DNA of 64,000 bases from Perca fluviatilis (taxonomy: Eukaryota > Chordata > Actinopteri > Perciformes > Percidae), in contig NC_053128.1 of the NCBI RefSeq assembly GCF_010015445.1, forward strand, positions 4,599,346-4,663,345, written 5' to 3'. The translations under genes were made by a program, and so were the position numbers. The notes beneath the pieces were generated by a model. That model did not search any database, was not told where the DNA came from, and was given only the letters and a program-made list of their open reading frames with translations. The number at the start of each line of letters is the position of its first letter. The stretch's first letter is position 1. Below are positions 50,779 to 62,409 of this stretch, piece after piece.

Positions 50779-52040
50779 AATAGTAGCCTAGAGTGCAAAT
50801 ATATAGTTTAAAAATTAAATATAAAAAGGGGTAGGGCTACTGTGTTACTTTCCTTATCTGATGGTGTAGGATTATTTTGTTAAGAATATAATGTAAGACC
50901 TCAGATTTCATGACCTGACATTCTCTCTCCCTGTTCTTCTGGGCCATGAGGAAGCCATCTGGTCTTGGGAAAGGATAAGACATTATTAAAATTGAAGATG
51001 CAGCAGTTGCTCGAAAAAGATAATTAATTAATAACTTGAAACAAAAGGAGGATTCCTTTCCCAGATGAAGGGTGAGACAACAATGGTCAGTGTTTTGTAA
51101 GCGCCTGATTTGTGACACAAAGTATGAAAATGACCTGGCTCTCATGAAAACTCCTTAAGTTTGCAGGAGATTAAAAACGTACAGATGTTCATATCCAACA
51201 ATAGCCACTTGTCTCTTTTGAGCTGAGACTGAGAGAAGTCAAGGTCATGTTTTCATACGGTGTGTTAGAGCCGGCTGGAGCCAGAAGACCGGGACTACGT
51301 CCAACTGATAACAGCACCACGGATGAAGCAGAGATGATGGATAAAAAGTGAGGGTTCTAGATGCCGGGGAAAACTCTGTTTGCTAGGTTTTAGCGATGGG
51401 CTATTTTGTCTGATCCTTGTGCACACGTTTATTGTATTTTGCAATATCATTCACTAAAGCTTGTTATTAACTTTAACTGGACGAACCTTGAGTTTTATTT
51501 TGAATCCTGAGTCTTTTTTCTCTGAGTAAACGAACACTATTCAGTGACCATAGAATTGGAGTCAGATTAAGTCATCGGTCATCGGTCACATCGGTCACAT
51601 TTTAGAATTAAATCCTACAATGTCTAATTTTGTAGTAGGTGCTGATACTTGTTGTGCAGTAGGGTAGGCTACAGCCAGCTAAAGAGACGCTGAGTCAGCA
51701 CAGCTTTTCCCTCGGACTTGTAGCCTCCGGTCTCGTGGCTTGCGAGGAAGTCGTCCAGACGTCGGTTTACAGAAAGCTATTTCAAACATGTTTTGTAGCC
51801 GCTTCTGTAAACCTGAAGCAGCATAAACACGCCTTTATTCGGGCAGCACCGGCATATCCTGTTCTACAGGCCTTATTTACCACAGGATCCGTGTTTGGGT
51901 TCGAGAGCTGCAGTCACGAGACAGTCATTTCCTCCGAACTACCACACAGCTTCTACAGCTACAGTTGAGAGAAGGAAGTTGGATGTTGGAGTATTTTTTA
52001 ATGTTCTACTCCACGGTTTGCTCTGTTACCGAGACACAAC
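50779..52040 (+). promoter_or_regulatory. uap1l1: Region upstream of uap1l1, promoter not resolved
   Basis: No gene. A CATCGGTCA-type short repeat at 51573-51600 is the only local structure. The 300 bases before the ATG are the probable promoter and 5' UTR. No TATA box was obvious outside array 1. Confidence 0.35.
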
Positions 52041-52320
52041 ATGCTATCCTTGGAGCAAGTGAAGCAGAGTTTAGAGAGTGCAGGACAGTCTCACGTCCTG
52101 CAGTTTTGGCCGGAGCTGTGTGAGGTGGAGAGAGACCGTTTCCTCCAAGAGTTGTCTCAGCTGGATCTAAAGGGACTTAAGGACCACTGTGAAGGGGCTG
52201 CGAGGTCTGCAGCCTCCCCGTCTGCCAGCTTGGATCAACACATGGAGCCGGTTCCCCCAGAGTCCATCGGCAGCGTGAGGAAAAGTGACAAAGACTCTCT
52301 TGCGGAGTGGGAAAATGAAG
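52041..52320 (+). CDS. uap1l1: uap1l1 exon 1
   Basis: Starts [20 protein letters not shown] and ends SLAEWENE plus one base, donor GTGAAT. The AGQ-HVLQFW-EL block is the conserved N-terminal helix of UAP proteins. It is flanked by the two opposite 46-bp arrays. Confidence 0.92.
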
Positions 52321-55300
52321 GTGAATGTTTTTAGAGGTCTTACGGTAACTTGTAATGCTCTCACTGCAAGTTTTTTATACTGGCCTATTTTGCGTTATTG
52401 TAGCAAATCCAAGGGTGTCACTTTGGTTTAAGAAGTGTGGGGGCCCGGGAGGACACAAAATCGGGGGTCTGGGGGTCCCATGTCCTGCATTTCTACATAA
52501 TTGTAGGGACTAGGTAATACATAATCCAGAAAATAATTACGTTGATCATAATGATTGTCCCAGAAAGAATAGTAGCTAGCCTACTAAACCATGTATAAAA
52601 CAGATGTTTCTTCATTGTATAAAATAGGGGCTGATCCGAGACGTATAGATAAAATAAGATCAAACGAATTTGAAAGGGGGAGAGACTTATCTTCCTGTAC
52701 CCAGTGGATATTACACCTTAGAGCAAAACTATTTGCAAATGTGTGTGGAGAGTGTCCCCTAATACTGTATCTGAAGTCTCTTTTATATAGGCCTTAGTGG
52801 TCCCCTAATACTGTATCTGAAGTCTCTTTTATATAGACCTTAGTGGTCCCCTAATACTGTATCTGAAGTCTCTTTTATATAGACCTTAGTGGTCCCCTAA
52901 TACTGTATCTGAAGTCTCTTTTATATAGACCTTAGTGGTCCTCTAATACTGTATCTGAAGTCTCTTTTATATAGGCCTTAGTGGTCCCCTAATACTGTAT
53001 CTGAAGTCTCTTTTATATAGACCTTAGTGGTCCTCTAATACTGTATCTGAAGTCTCTTTTATATAGACCTTAGTGGTCCCCTAATACTGTATCTGAAGTC
53101 TCTTTTATATAGACCTTAGTGGTCCTCTAATACTGTATCTGAAGTCTCTTTTATATAGACCTTAGTGGTCCCCTAATACTGTATCTGAAGTCTCTTTTAT
53201 ATAGACCTTAGTGGTCCCCTAATACTGTATCTGAAGTCTCTTTTATATAGACCTTAGTGGTCCCCTAATACTGTATCTGAAGTCTCTTTTATATAGACCT
53301 TAGTGGTCCTCTAATACTGTATCTGAAGTCTCTTTTATATAGGCCTTAGTGGTCCCCTAATACTGTATCTGAAGTCTCTTTTATATAGACCTTAGTGGTC
53401 CTCTAATACTGTATCTGAAGTCTCTTTTATATAGACCTTAGTGGTCCCCTAATACTGTATCTGAAGTCTCTTTTATTAGACCTTAGTGGTCCTCTAATAC
53501 TGTATCTGAAGTCTCTCTTTTATATAGACCTTAGTGGTCCCCTAATACTGTATCTGAAGTCTCTTTTATATAGACCTTAGTGGTCCCCTAATACTGTATC
53601 TGAAGTCTCTTTATATAGACCGTACGTGGTCCCCTAATACTGTATCTGAAGTCTCTTTTATATAGACCTTAGTGGTCCCCTAATACTGTATCTGAAGTCT
53701 CTTTTATATAGACCTTAGTGGCTTCCATACTGTATCTGAAGTCTCTTTTATATAGCACCTTAGTGGTCCCCTAATACTGTATCTGAAGTCTCTTTTATAT
53801 AGACCTTAGTGGTCCCCTAATACTGTATCTGAAGTCTCTTTTATATAGACCTTAGTGGTCCCCTAATACTGTATCTGAAGTCTCTTTTATATAGACCTTA
53901 GTGGTCCCCTAATACTGTATCTGAAGTCTCTTTTATATAGGCCTTAGTGGTCCCCTAATACTGTATCTGAAGTCTCTTTTATATAGACCTTAGTGGTCCC
54001 CTAATACTGTATCTGAAGTCTCTTTCCCGAAATTCAGCCTTGGTGCAGAATTACAGCCACTAGAGCCAGTCCCACAATGAGCTTTCCTTAGGATGTGCCA
54101 TTTCTGTCTGTAGCTATTGAGGAGGAGAGAGGGGGGGGGGCAAGGTGGAGGGTGTTGGTGTGGCCTTGACCAACTGCCACTTTGCTCGTTTGAAAGCCAT
54201 GATGTCTCTCTCTCTCATGGGTGGGCCAAATTCTCTGGGCGGGCAAAGCAGAGAAAGGGGAGGTAACCTTGCTCCTTATGACCTCATAAGGAGAAGATTC
54301 CAGATCGGCCCATCTGAGCTTTCATTTTCTCAAAGACAGAGCAGGATACCCAGGGCTCGGTTTACACCTATCACCATTTCTAGCCATTGGGGGACCATAG
54401 GCAGGCTGGGGGAACTCATTAATGTAAAAAAACCAACTCATAAAGTGACATTTTCATGGCATGGGACCTTTTTAAAAACACATGTGGCTACCTTTTGTCG
54501 GCCTGAGCATGGCCCAGGCCTCTCAATTGTTTTTTTACAGTGACTTTTTCTACAATCTGCTATACACATGATAAGCACTGCGGATCATAGAGCAGGCACA
54601 CTACAGACCTCCACCGGCTGAGCCGGCTACTTCCTGTTTAGCGCTACACTATTGTTACGTCCTGTGGCTAGGGGTATCAGGACATAGACAAAACCAGGTG
54701 TAATTGGTATTAAAAGGATATTTATTTCTGGGATCAGGCAAATTATGACAAACAGTGCTCAAAAAAGAAGGATACGTGGGCCGATGGGTGCTGTGGCAAA
54801 CAAAAACAGACATACAACCAAAGAAAAATCCTCAAAAGGAAAACTAATCCTAAATCTAAATGAAAACAAAAGGAATAAACAAAACACCTCTCTAACTTAA
54901 ATACTTAATTAAACACAATACAGAACTCACAGCACCCCTTAACCTAGTGTGACTAATACAACATAAATCAAACTAAGTGCAGGAAGGATAGCATGTTGTT
55001 AAGATCTTCACTTCCTCATACTCTCAAACAATGTCTTCACAAAGTCTGGTCTGGCAGACTTGATTGTCTCCTCTTGATTGGCCGGCGCCTCCAGGAACTG
55101 GGCGGGACTTTCCTGGTCCATCCAATCAGCAGCGCATGGGATGGTACAGCCTGCTTTGCATCTCAAATCATACTCCATTAGATCATTAGAACATCCAACA
55201 CATGAGGACATAGACTTTGAGTCCATGAAAAGCGCTATATAAATTCAATTTATTATTATTATTATTATAGACGCCAGCCGTAACACTATCTTGAATGGTG

Positions 55301-58300
55301 ATTAAATGGTTTAAGCATGCAGCTCTATTAGACTTTACAAATGTTATCAGACCGAATGGATCAAATTCTGATAATGGTAAAACATGTCATTTTGCGGGGG
55401 TTGGGACGCCCCTCAAAAACTGTATCCACTGATTTACAGATGTGTCTCTGTTTTTTTGGGGGGGGCCAGAGGGCATGACGTGATGGCCCAGGAATTGCAA
55501 TTCCACTGTTAAGCCGATTTGTTCAATTTGCATCAAAGTCCCCTTCCTGGGGGCCTGGTTGTCTATGGTTGTCTATGGTTGCAATGGCGCCGTGCTAAGC
55601 TAAACGCTTAAGGGGGAACGTTGCTGATTTTCAACCCATCTGAGGCGAGTCATATAGTGGAGATTTACAGGCGGGTAAACATGGACCTCCGGGTACTGCC
55701 GCCATTCATCTACATGTACAGCAGTACGGAAAATCGGCAAACTTTACCTTAAGATACCAGCTAATGCTAGTGGTAGCTAGCTAGCTAGCTTGGTTGGCAT
55801 GAACAAGACATTTCTAGGCAACCAAATGTTCCAATTAACTATTATCAATGTTTAAGACAAAAAAATTAACAACACACAAAAACAAGTTTGCGGCAATTTG
55901 ATTTTTTTTGTTGGCTTTAATGGCCTTTAATTGACAGGATAGCTTAAGGACAGGAAAGGGGAAAGAGATGGTGGACGACACGCAGCAAAGGGCCGCGGGT
56001 TGCATCCGAACCCGGGCCGCTGCCAAGGACTCAACCTACATGGAGCGCACACTCTACTGGGTGAGCTAGAGGTTACCCTGTTTGCGGTTATTTTAATTTA
56101 CACAGTGCCATGGATACCATTGCTAAGCGTCTGTCATGATTGACAGGTTGGCGTGTAGCCACGCCCCTAAATCATCCCCTGCTTTATCGTCCATTCAAAT
56201 AAAATAAAATAAATGGGAACATAATTTGCTAAATGAACATAATGCTGTATTAAAGAAGACTTGACAGTAGCTATTGAGGCCATAAACTCATGAAAATGTT
56301 TATTTAGGTAATAAATCAAGTGAAAGGTAGGGTCATTTTCTCATAGACTTCTATAGAAATTTCTTTTTGCAACCAGTTTTTTTTAATTTATTTTTTTAAT
56401 ATATTTTATTTATAGCTTTTCTGTTTAACATTCAAGAAAAAGCACAGCAGAACATAACAAAGGAACCCACCCATAGACAAGCAAAAAACAGACAATAACA
56501 ATAGACTAACAATTAGATAGCTAAATGAAAAAGAAGATATTGTAACAAAGTATGCATACATCATACATGTACAAACACAGGATCAAATAAAAGAAATGAA
56601 GTAAAAGAAAGAAATGATGCTCTTCTGAGAAACAGTAAAACCAGTTGACACAGTCACCAAGGTAAAATCAAGCATTTTAAGACATTCTTGATAGATAAGA
56701 TAAAAACGGATGCCAGGTTTCGTCAAAGGTTACCGAGTTGAGGGAGACATTATATCGTACTTTCTCCATATGTAGCAAGTTGGACATCTCTGCAAGCCAG
56801 GTCTTAAAAGAGGGGACATCCTCGCTTTTCCACAATGTCAAAATATTCCATTTGGCAATAATCATGCCATATTGAATAGTCTTGCGATGTAGGTGGTGCC
56901 ACAATTTTAGATGACTGGTCCTGCCGAAAACCGCAGTGCACGGGTCTAGTACAATGTCACAGTCATAAACAATGGAGAGGCAGGCAGAGATATCTGACCA
57001 ATATCTGTTAAGCTTAGGGCAAGACCAAAAGAGGTGACCCAGGGTGCCCTCAGCAGACTTACATTTTGGACAGTATGGGGAGACAGAAGGATAGTTTTTT
57101 GCAACCAGTTGAGACGCCCCTGCTGGAAATAAGATAAAAAGCAGGTTTAAGGCACTTCCCCGACTTTACTTTTCAGGCTCGGAAGCTACGTCCATTATTT
57201 TTACAGTCTGTTAAGCACGATGCCTCAGTAGCAAAACAGCCTGCATACCACCACCAGTTGGTGGTAGCACCCAGTGAACCGGACAAGAGTTACCTGTGAA
57301 CAAATAAACAGAGGAGCTGCGATCCCTCAGGATAAAAAAAAAAAAAAGAAGCACTATAACGTTAACATTTCTTAACCAATATCAATGTTTTTATTTTCAG
57401 TGGTTTATGATCTACATAGAAAAAGTTGTGCCTCCAGTTAATCCGAATCTACATTGGTTAGGCTATAATTGGTGCTAGACACAACACAACACTAAATCAC
57501 ACACTCCCCTCATGAGGGTCTAGCAGCAGCGATGAAGCCAATGCGGCGTATGTATAAATATAATGTCAATGCACAGCCCAGCAATGTCCGCTTAAAATCA
57601 CTGGGCACCGTCCGTGACACAAAATGTTGTGGACCTCAGGACGAATAGCTGTTGCTTCGGCTACAGCTAATGGGGATCCTAATAAATTAAATGAAAAAAT
57701 GCGAGCTCAGTGCGCGGCAGGCAGATTACTGTACACTAGTTTTGCATTGCCAAACCTATCTCCACAGCAAGAGTAAGGTCTGGCTACACCACAGATACAT
57801 TCTAGGATAGATGTGGCTTTTGGTGGAACATTTGCACACCGCAAAAGAAAACTGCACATAAAAAATTAAGTTTACTGTTCACACATTACAGTAATGTGAT
57901 CTATTTAAATTAGCTGGATACACTGGATACACGGTTGAACATAATTTGCTCTTACCAGCGTATCGCCATGTGTACAATTCCTGCCAAATCTGTCCCAAAA
58001 CGTCCCAGTTAGATAGTAAATGCTGTAAACATATTCTTCACCGAAAGAACCAAGTAGGTCGGCCTTTATTGCACAATCAAAAACCCTTTTCACATTTTTT
58101 AGCCTGTGGCTTACTAGCTCGAAGTTTGTTGTTGTTTCTCATAGCGAAGACAGTTTGAGAATGGCAACAGAGAGCGGAAGGTGATGGGCAATGCCTGTCA
58201 GGCTTTACCTGCTGCCACTGCTGCCGTAGTTTTGCGTAGCCAGGCCTATCTCCACAGCGCTGTTTCAGTGCTGCTGCCAACAGAAGCGAAAAGCATAGCT

Positions 58301-61300
58301 ACAGTGGAGAGTGAAAGAGGAGAGGAGAACACCGACTAGTTACAACCCACCGTAACACCCTGAGAACAGAAGGATGAAGAGGATGGGAGGATGAAACACA
58401 TACCCCACATAAAGTCTCTTAAAACAATGTAACCTACATCAGTATGACAGGCAATATACAGTAACATTAAACTTGGCTGGTGTGCAATACGGCGTTAACG
58501 CTACATGGACTGGCTCCACATGTATTGAGCCAGTTTGTAAACGCAGTTCCAAATGTTCACAGACCTACAAGGAGTGCAGCAAGAGGTGACTGCATTGTTC
58601 TGCTGAGGAAAAGTGTATTCGGTCAAACAGCTTTTTCAGTAAGGGCTGCTCGTGAATGGAACCTCATTCCTACTCACATTAGGAATTTTAAAACTTATGT
58701 TTCTTTTAAATGTAACTTAAGGAAGTGGCTAACAGGTAATCAGGACTGTCAACATTACATGTAGTTACAAAATCTTGCTGCTATCTCTGCTGTGTTTGTG
58801 TCAATTGTGCTATGCCTATGAGGTTGTTGGGCTGACAGTGTGGCTTGTGTATGTGTTGGTGTTGATTTGTTTATATGCTTGATTATTTCTTTTAACATTG
58901 ATAGTCAATTTTACTTGTACTGGACTAAACTTATATGTACTTTTATAATATCCTCTTATCTTTGTAGGTGTGACATCGTACAATCTGTCCAGGGACAGCA
59001 GATGTAAAGTAGCCTTTTGGCTAATTCTGGCACACTGTACATTTTCTTTATGTATTATTAGTGTGCATTGTCCCTGTTAAATAAACCTAAATAAAAAAAA
59101 AAAATAAATAAATAAATAAATAAAAAAATACGCATATCTATGCAGCACAGCAATGTCACCCTTACTCTAAAGTCACTGGGTGCTACAGCTGACTGGTGGT
59201 ATGTAGGCTGTATTGCTACTAGAGATGGCCCGATACCATTTTTTGCTTCCTGATGCGATACCGAGTACCGATCCAATACCAGTGTGTCATATATTTTATT
59301 ATGTTTTAACAACTGTATACTACTATCCCTGTTTGGATGTGATATGATTTCTATCTTTGTTGCCTGTCTGGCTCAGGTTAAACTCTTTGTGAAACATGAA
59401 CAAACACAAACAATGAATGCCACAGAACTTTCTTTTATTATCCAGTTGACAGTCAGTTATAACAGAAAAAGATCATAAATAAACTCCTTTAACCTAGAAC
59501 CAAAAAGGTTGGAACCACTGATCTAAAACACTCAAAATCACTGGTAATCTCCTACTACTAAAAAACTCTACCACAGCATTATAAAAGCAGTAACAAGTTA
59601 ACAACGTTAAAGGCCAGCTTGTAAAGTTTTATGAAAGTTTTCACTTATACAGAATGACAAAAGGTACTGTGCTACAGTAGGTATGCCAGTTGTAAAGTTT
59701 AAAGGCCTTGCAGCTGTTGATTATGTTACCACTCTATTTTACCACTCTATTTTGACAGGGCTGTTGCAAATCTCAGAGAATCGAGTTGGAATCCTGCTCT
59801 TGGCTGGTGGTCAGGGGACCCGCCTTGGTGTACAGTATCCCAAAGGGATGTATAACGTTGGGCTACCAAGCGGCAAAACCTTGTATCAAATCCAGACAGA
59901 GCGCATTCACAAAATCCAGGAGCTGGCCGACAGAAAGTATGGCTCAAAATGCATCGTTCCATGGTAAGATTATACGATGGATTTTTCTCCACTACTATGA
60001 CCATGTGTAGGCTTTTGCTTACACGGGGTATATTAAACAAAACTCTGAGACATTACAGTACAATGTACTATGAAAACTTCTGGGAGCAGCAGAAACAAGC
60101 TGTAAACCAATAATATATTAATATAAATTATATATTTACACGTTATATTGTCATGGCGAACATGTTGCTTATTTACACATCCAGCAGACACGGAGCAACA
60201 TTAGCATTCACTTGATGTTGTGTTTCTATTCACCTGGCATTACGCGTAAGGCCAATATAAACTCTCCTTTTAGCTCTGTTTTAGGTTTATTTTTAAAGAA
60301 AAGATTTAGCTCTTAATATTAGCCAAAACAAAGCCAAAATACAGTAACTAGGCTACATACAAAATGTAGTTAACCAGACTTGTTGGCATTTGTTATTTAA
60401 TGGCATAGACATGTATAATTTCAAAGAAAAAACAATAATGAATAGTTAAAACAAGAGAGCCAAATTGAGTTAAAGCTTACTGATGAGATAACCATTGCTA
60501 GCTGTGGCTAAAGATAATTGTACTACTGTAATTGAAATAAATAAGGTAGTGGCTACAGTCAAAGAATAAACAGCTAAACTAGTCATGCTAAAGTGTAGCT
60601 TAGCAGAGTAGCAGGAACTGCAATCTCCGCTAACAATAAAATGAAGGTATACATCCATCTGTTACAGTTTCCAGTCAGCCTGAAAACTTCAAACCCTTTC
60701 CTTCAACTTCAGCTTTTTTGTAGTTACTGCTCTCTGCCTTTGGAGGACAGACATGCTGTATGTTTACCAGCTAGTTGCTAATTGTCTGTCTGCTGTTTGG
60801 TGCTGGACAGTGAATTTATCGGTTGTTTTTTTTTGCTGAAAACGGCTGCCTGCTGCTGGTAAAAAAGTTGATGACAGCAGTGAGACTAAACCAAAACATT
60901 ATTTGCCAACAGTGAGCTGATGTTTAAAGCTATGTGGAGCTAAAGGGAACTGCAGAGTTGGTTAATTAATTATTTGTGGATTTGTTACTACGAGTGACCA
61001 CTTTCACATACAAGTAGTCATGTGATCCATTGTTGATGCAGTGCAGACATTTTAAGATAATGTCAATAAGATTACAGAGAGTAATCATTTTAAGATTTTC
61101 ACACCTTGTCTGTACTGTTGCAACTCTTCAGGTACATAATGACCAGCGAGTTCACTCTGGCACCCACTGAGAAGTTCTTCAAGGAGAACAACTACTTTGG
61201 TCTGGAGCCATCAAACATTGTTATGTTTGAGCAAAGGATGATCCCAGCAGTGACGTTTGATGGAAAGGTCATCCTGCAGGGCAAAGGGAAGTTAGCCATG

Positions 61301-61621
61301 GCCCCAGGTAGGTGCACATCAGCTCCTACAAAAGATCCAGACGCAATTATCAGTAAAACCACTATGGTTTCACCTATTGCCACTGATGTGTGTTCAGGAT
61401 AGTTTGAGGTAGTGCACCATGTTTCAAAACCTCTCCACTCTCTGTCAGATGGGAATGGTGGTCTGTACCAGGCGTTGGTGGACAACAAGGTGCTGGAGGA
61501 CATGAAGAAGAGAGGAGTGGAGTACCTGCATGTGTACTGTGTAGACAACATCCTGGTCAAAATGGCTGACCCCGTGTTTATTGGGTTCTGTGTGAGCAAA
61601 GGAGCTGACTGCGGAGCCAAG
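52041..61621 (+). CDS. uap1l1: uap1l1, UDP-N-acetylhexosamine pyrophosphorylase-like 1 (5' part)
   Basis: Exons 52041-52320, 59759-59963, 61132-61307 and 61449-61621 join in frame to 278 codons. The rest, about 230 residues in the family, lies beyond the window. Residues 106-117 ([12 protein letters not shown]) are the nucleotide-sugar pyrophosphorylase loop that binds the uridine nucleotide. [20 protein letters not shown] and [28 protein letters not shown] are conserved UAP blocks. [35 protein letters not shown] and the N-terminus fit UAP1L1 rather than UAP1. Family reaction: UTP plus GlcNAc-1-P to UDP-GlcNAc, cytosolic; the specificity of the like-1 paralogue is less certain. Confidence 0.93.
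52755..54471 (-). repeat. 46-bp repeat array 2 (about 27 units, reversed) with element left end
   Basis: Array 52755-54025 in the opposite direction to array 1. The reversed unique part follows (54030-54440, same as 7560-7990), then CATGGCATGGGACCTTT, the left terminus of the MITE. The right terminus is missing. Most units read AAGGTCTATATAAAAG, the type of the 7.5-kb copy rather than of array 1. Units with GTCCCC and GTCCTC alternate over part of it. It lies in uap1l1 intron 1. Confidence 0.97.
54653..55285. mobile_element. Possible solo LTR or similar 633-bp insertion
   Basis: Begins TGTTACGTCCTGTGGC and ends AGCCGTAACA, that is TG...CA with a short inverted repeat, and has CTAT on both sides (54649-54652, 55286-55289). 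It also contains GCGCTATATAAATTCAATTT and (ATT)n near 55230-55268, which looks like a retroposon tail. No internal coding region is visible. Confidence 0.5.
55290..55914. other. uap1l1 intron 1, no feature recognised
   Basis: Only a short (TAGC)n run near 55777. No exon-like sequence. Confidence 0.45.
55915..56085 (-). mobile_element. tRNA-derived SINE
   Basis: On the minus strand AGCTCACCCAGTAGAGTG (box A), then GGGTTCGGATGC in the box-B position, then GCTGCGTGTCGTCCACC and a tail rich in CCTTTCCTGTCC. Same family as 27575. Confidence 0.75.
56390..57110 (-). pseudogene. L1-like LINE ORF2 C-terminal remnant
   Basis: The minus strand reads [55 protein letters not shown], then [20 protein letters not shown] and a stop at about 56677. 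A Cys-rich knuckle followed by this block is typical of L1/Tx1-like LINEs in fish. The A-rich 3' UTR runs to about 56400. 5'-truncated copy. Confidence 0.85.
57726..58275. mobile_element. hAT-family fragments
   Basis: TAGTTTTGCATTGCCAAACC (57738) and TAGTTTTGCGTAGCCAGGCC (58229) are hAT-type ends. 57815-57960 matches 26970-27110 (see that entry). Confidence 0.6.
58480..59135 (+). pseudogene. LINE reverse transcriptase C-terminal remnant
   Basis: Encodes [30 protein letters not shown] and [20 protein letters not shown], then [18 protein letters not shown]. This is the tail of a CR1/L2/Rex-type LINE ORF2 (HGLAP...F..A...WN.LP..IR...F...LK.WL). A 3' UTR ending TTAAATAAACCTAAATAAA and (AAAT)n follows. 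5'-truncated. Confidence 0.8.
59225..59325. mobile_element. MITE fragment
   Basis: AGAGATGGCCCGATACCATT and GATACCGAGTACCGATCC are common to a widespread fish element; only one end is visible. Confidence 0.45.
59759..59963 (+). CDS. uap1l1: uap1l1 exon 2 (nucleotide-binding loop)
   Basis: Acceptor [29 protein letters not shown] to SKCIVPW with donor GTAAGA. It carries the GGQGTRLG loop and the [10 protein letters not shown] substrate-binding segment. Confidence 0.95.
59964..61131. other. uap1l1 intron 2, no feature recognised
   Basis: AT-rich, no repeat ends or open frames of note. Confidence 0.5.
61132..61307 (+). CDS. uap1l1: uap1l1 exon 3
   Basis: [20 protein letters not shown] to KLAMAP plus one base. 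Acceptor CTCTTCAG, donor GTAGGT. Confidence 0.95.
61449..61621 (+). CDS. uap1l1: uap1l1 exon 4 (last in window)
   Basis: [20 protein letters not shown] to [11 protein letters not shown] in phase 0, donor [15 protein letters not shown] is the conserved core. The next exon of the family (VVEKAYP-type) was not found up to 64000, so it is presumably outside. Confidence 0.95.
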
Positions 61622-62099
61622 GTAGAGTAATATCATTCAGTAGATATAAAAGAGTCCCTTAAAGGAAGAGCTCAACATTTGCTTTCCTTCTGAGAGCTAG
61701 ATGAGAATATTACCATCATGTCTGTGCATTAAATACAAAGCTGGAGCAGGGAGGCATCCTTTTCACATTTTTGTTTGTGTACAGATTAAACAAAATGTGT
61801 TAATGAGCTTTAGAGGTGCTGGTAGATGTGTTCTGTGACAGAACCAGGCTAGCTGTTTGCCCCTGCTTCAAGTCTTTCTGCTCGGATATGTCCACCTGCT
61901 CTGACTCCAGCTCTGTACTTAAAACACAGACATGAGAATGATATCAATCTTCCCACCTCGCTCTCGCAAAGGAAGGAAAGTATATAAAATAGGTAGCCTA
62001 TAACATAATAACAATTTATGTTATGGCAAACATGAATATTGAGAAAAAAAGACTTTCTCTTATTTGAATAAAGACCTGTTAAATAAACTGTTATTACAG

Positions 62100-62316
62100 C
62101 CACTTGGGGTAACCTGATCTCCTAGAGCCTTGGTCTGTCGAGGTTTCTGCCTAAAAGGAAGTTTTTCCTCGCCGCTGTTGCACCAAATGCTTGCTCGTGG
62201 GAAATTGTTGGGTCTTTGTAAATTATAGAGTGTGGTCTAGACCTACTCTATCTGTAAAGTGTCCTGAGATAACTCCTGTTGTGATTTGACACTATAAATA
62301 AAATTGAATTGAATTA
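62100..62316 (+). mobile_element. Retroelement 3' end
   Basis: TAGAGCCTTGGTCTGTCGAG, AGGAAGTTTTTCCTCGCC and GTGTCCTGAGATAACTCC, ending AATAAAATTGAATTGAATT. Reverse-oriented relative is inside 21757-22000. Confidence 0.7.
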
Positions 62317-62409
62317 ACTGTACATGGGCTCCAGCTCTGTGCCTGCTGATGAACTTGAGCACCCTTAAAAAAACTCACCCTCAGATTGTGAATTAATTAC
62401 TGTAATATT

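Larger units (their letters stand above)
57226..59220. mobile_element. TIR element, about 2 kb, with internal insertions
   Basis: CAGTAGCAAAACAGCCTGCA at the left and GGCTGTATTGCTACT at the right, with GGTGGTA and CACTGGGTGCTAC inside both ends, form about 50-base imperfect inverted repeats. Inside are a hAT fragment (57726-58270), a LINE remnant (58480-59130) and a retroelement tail near 57660 (CTAATGGGGATCCTAATAAA). Confidence 0.6.

Noticed and set aside
51735..51968. 77-residue frame upstream of uap1l1
   Set aside because: No ATG at its start, no family resemblance, lies in the probable promoter/5' UTR.
61192..61620. 142-residue minus-strand frame
   Set aside because: Antisense of uap1l1 exons 3 and 4 including the intron; no match of its own.
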